Positions 60,363 through 64,000 of a stretch of DNA of 64,000 bases are shown in pieces. Origin of the DNA: Prolixibacteraceae bacterium (lineage in GTDB: Bacteria > Bacteroidota > Bacteroidia > Bacteroidales > Prolixibacteraceae); assembly GCA_019459485.1 (NCBI GenBank), contig JAIBEZ010000074.1:1-64000 (forward strand), in the 5' to 3' direction. A program made the position numbers and the translations under genes. Within the stretch, counting starts at the first letter, position 1. Every line of letters starts with the position of its first letter. A model generated the notes under the pieces. The model did no database searches and was not told where the DNA came from. It was given only the letters and a program-made list of their open reading frames with translations.

Positions 60363-60890
60363 ATGAATCTGGAAAATATCACGTTAATTTCATTTGGCTA
60401 TTTCGAGAAAGAACTTCTTGAAATGGTTGTGAATGATGTGGAACGTGAATTTTTACTTCCGGTGAAAACGCAGGAAGGTCACATGGATTTAAGCGAATTT
60501 TACGACCCTTCCCGAAGACAATACGACGGGAACAGGCTGCTTAAGGAAATTGATTTCGGATATGGCGACGATACCATTAAAACACTCGGAATCTTCAATG
60601 TTGACCTCTTTATTCCCATTCTGACCTATATTTTTGGACAGGCATTTCTGAACGGACGTGCAGGCATCGCATCTATTTACCGTTTGAGAAATGAGCGCTA
60701 CGGAATAAAATCAGACGAAAAGGTTTTTGCAGACCGAATTCGCAAAGAAGTTATTCACGAACTTGGACACACTTTTGGATTAATACATTGCCAGAATCCC
60801 GATTGCGTGATGAGGTCGAGCACTTATGTGGAGGACATTGACCAGAAAAGCCATCATCTTTGCAATCATTGCAGATTAAAGCTGATTTAG
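60363..60890 (+). CDS. amzA: Archaemetzincin (zinc metalloprotease)
   Basis: 175 residues with the complete archaemetzincin signature: HELGHTFGLIHC with His132, Glu133, His136 and His142, then Cys143 in HCQNPDCVM, a Met150 turn, and a late C-x-x-C pair in HHLCNHCRLKL for a second zinc site. Archaemetzincins occur in archaea, eukaryotes and scattered bacteria; some cleave peptides but natural substrates are unclear. No signal peptide, so cytosolic. It follows the response regulator by 37 bp in the same direction, so it is probably co-transcribed, and a regulatory or maturation role is possible (inference). The symbol reflects family name only. Confidence 0.9.
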   Translation: MNLENITLISFGYFEKELLEMVVNDVEREFLLPVKTQEGHMDLSEFYDPSRRQYDGNRLLKEIDFGYGDDTIKTLGIFNVDLFIPILTYIFGQAFLNGRAGIASIYRLRNERYGIKSDEKVFADRIRKEVIHELGHTFGLIHCQNPDCVMRSSTYVEDIDQKSHHLCNHCRLKLI

Positions 60891-60932
60891 CCGTATTTGA
60901 TTACTTTTGCACCATTACTAAAAAGCCAACAA

Positions 60933-63143
60933 ATGAACAAATCCATTTCCATACTTTCCGGAGTATTACTGCTTTTGACAGCCTGTACCGGAACTTCGCC
61001 CAAAGCAATTCAAGAAGATCGTTTGACAGATTTTGTCGATCCGTTTATCGGAACCGGCTATCACGGACACACTTATCCGGGAGCCGCTTATCCGTTCGGA
61101 CAAATACAATTGAGCCCCGATAACGGCACACAAGGCTGGGACTGGTGTTCTGGTTATCATTATTCCGACAGTATTGTGGCAGGTTTCAGTCACCTCCACC
61201 TGAGCGGAACAGGAATTGGCGATTTGGCCGATATTTCATTTTTACCGGTAGCTTCGGAAGTGACATTTCAGGAAGGCGAAAAAAATGCTGACTTTGTAAC
61301 CCGTTACGCCGGAAAATACAGCCACGACCAGGAAACAGCAAAGGCTGGTTATTATGCTGTAACACTAAAAAACAATGGCATAAAAGCTGAATTTACAGTT
61401 ACTGAAAGAGCGGGACTGCACCGTTATTCTTTTCCTGAAGGAGGCGAAAACAATCTGCTGATCAATCTTGGGTTTGCAATTAACTGGGACAAACCATACG
61501 AAACAACCCTGAATGTTGTTGATAGTTTGCTGGTTACCGGATCGCGTTTGTCGAAAGGCTGGGCGGCTGATCAGCATGTATTTTTTGCTGTTCGTTTTTC
61601 TCAACCCATTTTGAAGTCTGAAATTACCAATGTTGGCGGCGAAGGCCGTACTGTTGGCCTGCTGAAATTCAATGAAAAACAGGTGATGGCCAAAGTTGGC
61701 GTTTCATCCGTCAGCATCGAAAATGCGCTGGCAAACCTCGACTTGTCATTGCCCGGATGGGATTTTGAAGCTACTGCACAGGCTGCTTCGGATGCATGGG
61801 AAAAAGAACTTTCGAAAATTAAAATTCAGTCGAATGATTCGGTTCAGAAAACTATCTTTTATACTTCGTTGTACCACACGATGGTCGCACCAGCCTTATT
61901 TTCAGACACAAACGGCGAATTCAAAGGAACGAAAGGTGATGTACAAAAAGCAACCGATTACAACCGATATACAGTATTTTCGTTGTGGGATACTTACCGC
62001 GCATTGCATCCATTATTTACTTTGACACAACAACCTCGTGTGAACGACATGGTAAAATCGATGCTCGATCATTACCGGCAAACTGGATTACTACCCGTTT
62101 GGGAATTGGAAGGAAATGAAACATTCTGCATGGTTGGTAATCATTCCATCCCGGTTATTGCAGAAGTTATCCTGAAAGGCATTGGCGATTTTGATCACGA
62201 ACTGGCTTTCGAAGCGATGAAAGTTACTTCGATGCACGACCGCGACGGAATGGGATTGTACGACAAACTGGGTTTCATGCCAGCCGATAAAATTCAGCAG
62301 TCGGTTGCCAAATCGCTGGAAGTGGCTATTGACGACTGGTGCGTGGCTGCTGTTGCGCAGAAACTTGGCAAAACAGAAGATGCTGCTTATTTCTTCAAAC
62401 GCGCTGAAAGTTTCAAACAGTATTTCGACAAGGAAACCGGTTTTATGCGCGGAAAACTGAGCAGCGGAGAATGGACAACTCCATTTGATCCGGCATTCTC
62501 GAAACACGAAGGAAGCGATTATACCGAAGGAAATGCATGGCAATATTTGTGGCTGGTTCCGCAAAATGTAGAAGGTTTGATTGAATTGCTCGGCGGAAAA
62601 GAACCGTTTGCCGATAAGCTCGACCAGTTGTTCAAAGTTGAAGAAGGCGTAAAAGGAGAAGAGGCTTCGAACGATATTTCAGGATTAATTGGCGCTTATG
62701 CACACGGAAATGAACCGGGACACCACACCACTTTTCTGTTTAATTACGTCGGAAAAGCATGGCGCACGCAGGAACTGAACCGCCAGATTCAGACAGAAAT
62801 GTACACCGCTGCCCCTGAAGGAATTTGCGGAAATGAAGATTGCGGCCAAATGTCGGCTTGGTATATTTTCAGTACAATGGGATTTTATCCGGTAAATCCG
62901 GCGGAATTGAAATATCAGTTTGGCTCACCATTGGTTCAGGAAGCAAAAATTGAAATAGCTCCGGGTAAATACTTCACCATGAAAGCCCCGCTTGCATCCG
63001 TTGCAAATAAATACATTCAGGAAGTAAAACTAAACGGACAGAAACTGGATCGTTCATTCATTACCCATCAGGAAATTATGGATGGCGGAACGCTTGAATT
63101 TACGATGGGTGCAGAACCGAATATGAGGTTGTTTATTCCGTAA
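60933..63143 (+). CDS. GH92 alpha-mannosidase, lipoprotein
   Basis: About 736 residues from the ATG at 60933 (MNKSISILSGVLLLLTAC, lipobox Cys); a frame extending upstream lacks a signal. It has the GH92 signatures: DPFIGTGYHGHTYPGAAYPF, GQIQLSPDNGTQGWD, CSGYHYSDSIVAGFSHLHLS in the N-terminal beta-sandwich, and VFSLWDTYRALHPLFTL, GNEPGHHTTFLFNYVGKAW and GNEDCGQMSAWYIFSTMGFY in the catalytic (alpha/alpha)6 barrel, the last containing the general-base Asp/Glu region. Exo-acting calcium-dependent alpha-mannosidases of this family trim mannosides from glycans on the cell surface. Stand-alone here, ended by a bidirectional hairpin. Confidence 0.95.
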   Translation: MNKSISILSGVLLLLTACTGTSPKAIQEDRLTDFVDPFIGTGYHGHTYPGAAYPFGQIQLSPDNGTQGWDWCSGYHYSDSIVAGFSHLHLSGTGIGDLADISFLPVASEVTFQEGEKNADFVTRYAGKYSHDQETAKAGYYAVTLKNNGIKAEFTVTERAGLHRYSFPEGGENNLLINLGFAINWDKPYETTLNVVDSLLVTGSRLSKGWAADQHVFFAVRFSQPILKSEITNVGGEGRTVGLLKFNEKQVMAKVGVSSVSIENALANLDLSLPGWDFEATAQAASDAWEKELSKIKIQSNDSVQKTIFYTSLYHTMVAPALFSDTNGEFKGTKGDVQKATDYNRYTVFSLWDTYRALHPLFTLTQQPRVNDMVKSMLDHYRQTGLLPVWELEGNETFCMVGNHSIPVIAEVILKGIGDFDHELAFEAMKVTSMHDRDGMGLYDKLGFMPADKIQQSVAKSLEVAIDDWCVAAVAQKLGKTEDAAYFFKRAESFKQYFDKETGFMRGKLSSGEWTTPFDPAFSKHEGSDYTEGNAWQYLWLVPQNVEGLIELLGGKEPFADKLDQLFKVEEGVKGEEASNDISGLIGAYAHGNEPGHHTTFLFNYVGKAWRTQELNRQIQTEMYTAAPEGICGNEDCGQMSAWYIFSTMGFYPVNPAELKYQFGSPLVQEAKIEIAPGKYFTMKAPLASVANKYIQEVKLNGQKLDRSFITHQEIMDGGTLEFTMGAEPNMRLFIP

Positions 63144-63151
63144 ATAATAAT

Positions 63152-63183
63152 AAAAGGCAGCCACATTTCTGTAACTGCCTTTT
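63152..63183. terminator. Bidirectional terminator, cassette copy 1
   Basis: AAAAGGCAG (63152-63160) pairs with CTGCCTTTT (63175-63183). The stem reads equally on both strands, so it can stop GH92 transcription and also the reverse-strand cassette. The same hairpin recurs at 63549 and 63947. Confidence 0.85.
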
Positions 63184-63196
63184 GTTATTTTAATGT

Positions 63197-63270
63197 AGCG
63201 AGAGCCCCGATGAGTCGGGACGACCTTCCCGATTTGATCGGGACGCTCTAACCAGCTGAGCTACCATGCA
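63197..63270 (-). pseudogene. Degenerate tRNA-like sequence, cassette copy 1
   Basis: Read on the reverse strand: GGTAGCTCAGCTGGTTAGAG is a perfect tRNA D-arm, but the anticodon and T arms are replaced by GC palindromes (TCCCGAT-caa-ATCGGGA and CCCGACTCATCGGGG). No GTTCRA T-loop is present. The 5' acceptor GCATGG no longer matches the 3' acceptor CTCTCGC. It is a decayed tRNA-derived repeat, not a working tRNA. Confidence 0.6.
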
Positions 63271-63517
63271 GAGATTTTCGGATTAAATCTTCAAGATAGA
63301 CGCTACTTTTTATTCTTTTTAGGTGTATCTCCCGTTTAAGTGCTTCAGTTTTTGATGAAAATGTTTCAGTATAAACGATCCTCCATGGCCTTGCTGATTT
63401 GGTTGATAGCACGGCCCCCGCATTATGTCGGATTAATCGATCGTTGACATCAGCACAACTGCCAATGTATTACCGATCAAGGGTTTCGCTGTAAAGGATG
63501 TAAATGAAATGTGACAT
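63248..63517 (-). pseudogene. GIY-YIG nuclease gene, disrupted copy 1
   Basis: Reads MSHFIYILYSETLDR and then a TAA stop at 63472-63470, where the intact copy has TAC (Tyr). Past the stop, the frame continues through YIGSCADVNDRLIRHN to GSSAG and a stop inside the tRNA-like D-loop, with several substitutions. A single nonsense change therefore inactivates an otherwise preserved gene. The stop removes the second half of the GIY-YIG motif, so the product would be dead. Confidence 0.8.
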
Positions 63518-63548
63518 GCAAACTGTATTTTTAGAAAATAAAAATAAC

Positions 63549-63580
63549 AAAAGGCAGCCACATTTCTGTAACTGCCTTTT
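63549..63580. terminator. Bidirectional terminator, cassette copy 2
   Basis: Identical stem to copy 1: AAAAGGCAG (63549-63557) with CTGCCTTTT (63572-63580). Confidence 0.85.
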
Positions 63581-63593
63581 GTTATTTTAATGT

Positions 63594-63668
63594 AGCGAGA
63601 GCCCCGACGAGTCGGGACGACCTTCCCGATTTTTATCGGGACGCTCTAACCAGCTGAGCTACCTCGCA
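63594..63668 (-). pseudogene. Degenerate tRNA-like sequence, cassette copy 2
   Basis: The reverse strand reads GCGAGGTAGCTCAGCTGG and continues into palindrome TCCCGAT-aaa-ATCGGGA where the anticodon arm should be, then CCCGACTCGTCGGGG for the T arm, and the 3' acceptor CTCTCGC. Here the GCGAG of the 5' end does pair with CTCGC, but one acceptor base is missing before the TA of positions 8-9 and no canonical T-loop occurs. A non-functional tRNA relic is the best reading. Confidence 0.6.
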
Positions 63669-63915
63669 GAGATCTTTGGATTAGATCTTCAAGATAGACG
63701 CTACTTTTCATTCTTTTTAGGTGTATCTCCCGTTTAAGTGCTTCAGTTTTTGATGAAAATGCTTCAGTATAAACGATCCTCCATGGCCTTCCTGATTTGG
63801 TTGATTGCACGGCCCCCGCATTATGTCGGATTAATCGATCGTTGACATCAGCACAACTGCCAATGTAGTACCGATCACGGGTTTCGCTGCAAAGGATGTA
63901 AATGAAATGTGACAT
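63646..63915 (-). CDS. GIY-YIG nuclease family protein (intact copy)
   Basis: 89 residues from the ATG at 63915 (an upstream extension to 63948 has no support). MSHFIYILCSETRDRYYIGS contains the split motif YIL...YIG, then DVNDRLIRHNAG, PWRIVYTEAFSSKTEALKRE, and IHLKRMKSSVYLEDLI. This compact single domain is the UPF0213/GIY-YIG type nuclease common in Bacteroidota genomes. Its stop codon lies inside the D-loop of the tRNA-like sequence downstream, so the gene's last residues (GSSAG) are written in tRNA sequence. It belongs to a tandem ~397-bp repeat unit with that tRNA-like sequence and terminator. Confidence 0.85.
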   Translation of the reverse strand: MSHFIYILCSETRDRYYIGSCADVNDRLIRHNAGAVQSTKSGRPWRIVYTEAFSSKTEALKREIHLKRMKSSVYLEDLIQRSLRGSSAG

Positions 63916-63946
63916 GCAAACTGCATTTTTAGAAAATAAAAATAAC

Positions 63947-63979
63947 AAAAGGCAGCCACATTTCTGTAACTGCCTTTAT
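63947..63979. terminator. Bidirectional terminator, cassette copy 3
   Basis: Third copy of the AAAAGGCAG...CTGCCTTT hairpin. Confidence 0.8.
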
Positions 63980-63987
63980 TTTAATGT

Positions 63988-64000
63988 AGCGAGAGGCGGG
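63988..64000 (-). other. Partial tRNA 3' end at the window edge
   Basis: The last 13 bases read, on the reverse strand, CCCGC CTCTCGC plus a discriminator: a plausible T-stem half and a 3' acceptor that pairs with GCGAGxG. Unlike copies 1 and 2 the T-stem is not replaced by the palindrome, so this may be the genuine tRNA from which the cassettes derive. No CCA is encoded. The rest lies outside the window, so the amino acid cannot be read. Confidence 0.4.

Noticed and set aside
63197-63668. Two functional tRNA genes
   Set aside because: D-arms are perfect but anticodon and T arms are replaced by palindromes, the T-loop GTTCRA is absent and the acceptor stems do not fit, so a charged tRNA could not form.

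Overview
The window is a chromosomal segment of a Bacteroidota bacterium, most likely from the Bacteroidales/Marinilabiliales side (Prolixibacteraceae-like). The phylum call rests on type IX secretion genes in their usual order (porV, porU, gldJ, murF), a GH3-beta-lactamase fusion, the long form of urocanase, DUF4831, DUF3098 and DUF2723 proteins, weak ribosome binding sites, and promoters of the TTG-N19-TAnnTTTG type. The family-level placement is inference from gene content only.

Layout. 1-5.2 kb: lemA, hutU, a small HTH protein, a palindrome-rich gap, a thioredoxin-like/CoA-binding/antitoxin-like reverse operon and ispF. 5.2-13.7 kb: porV and porU (reverse) diverge from gldJ-murF (forward), followed by a thioredoxin. 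14-23 kb: CCA-adding enzyme, an EEP-family phosphohydrolase, a beta-helix lipoprotein, a GH3-beta-lactamase fusion, a small HTH protein, a DUF1080 hydrolase and a cysteine-containing unknown. 23-31 kb: a large DUF2723 membrane protein, then a reverse molybdenum hydroxylase operon (large subunit, 2Fe-2S subunit, MocA-like, XdhC-like). 30.7-34.2 kb: ECF sigma factor locus, a small membrane protein and two NAD(P)-binding oxidoreductases. 34.4-47.6 kb: GH140-like hydrolase, acs, a small bicistronic pair of unknown function, a class D beta-lactamase, a POT peptide transporter, nnr, DUF4831, an MFS transporter and pepD. 47.8-51.9 kb: a one-gene type IIG restriction-modification enzyme and a WG-repeat-like protein.

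52.3-60.9 kb is the most unusual part. A membrane protein joins an extracytoplasmic periplasmic-binding-protein domain to a cytoplasmic GcvH-like domain. It is followed by a Tat-type four-cluster ferredoxin (HybA-like), an NrfD/HybB-like quinone-reactive subunit and a second membrane-anchored GcvH-like protein. Next come a histidine kinase with two heme-c-type motifs in its sensor domain, a sigma-54-dependent response regulator and an archaemetzincin. A -24/-12-like promoter precedes the first gene. No catalytic subunit is present, so this looks like an electron-transfer module with its own redox-sensing control. The function is not known to me.

60.9-64 kb: a GH92 mannosidase, then at least two and a half tandem copies of a ~397-bp cassette (GIY-YIG nuclease gene, tRNA-like sequence, terminator hairpin) running off the window edge.

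Non-coding structure worth attention: a family of five related elements that start ATGAAACGA and are closed by a stem whose sequence differs between subtypes while pairing is kept (in the leaders of gldJ, cca and nnr, and in reverse orientation after two other genes); and three unrelated intergenic arrays that all have a 21-22 bp period.
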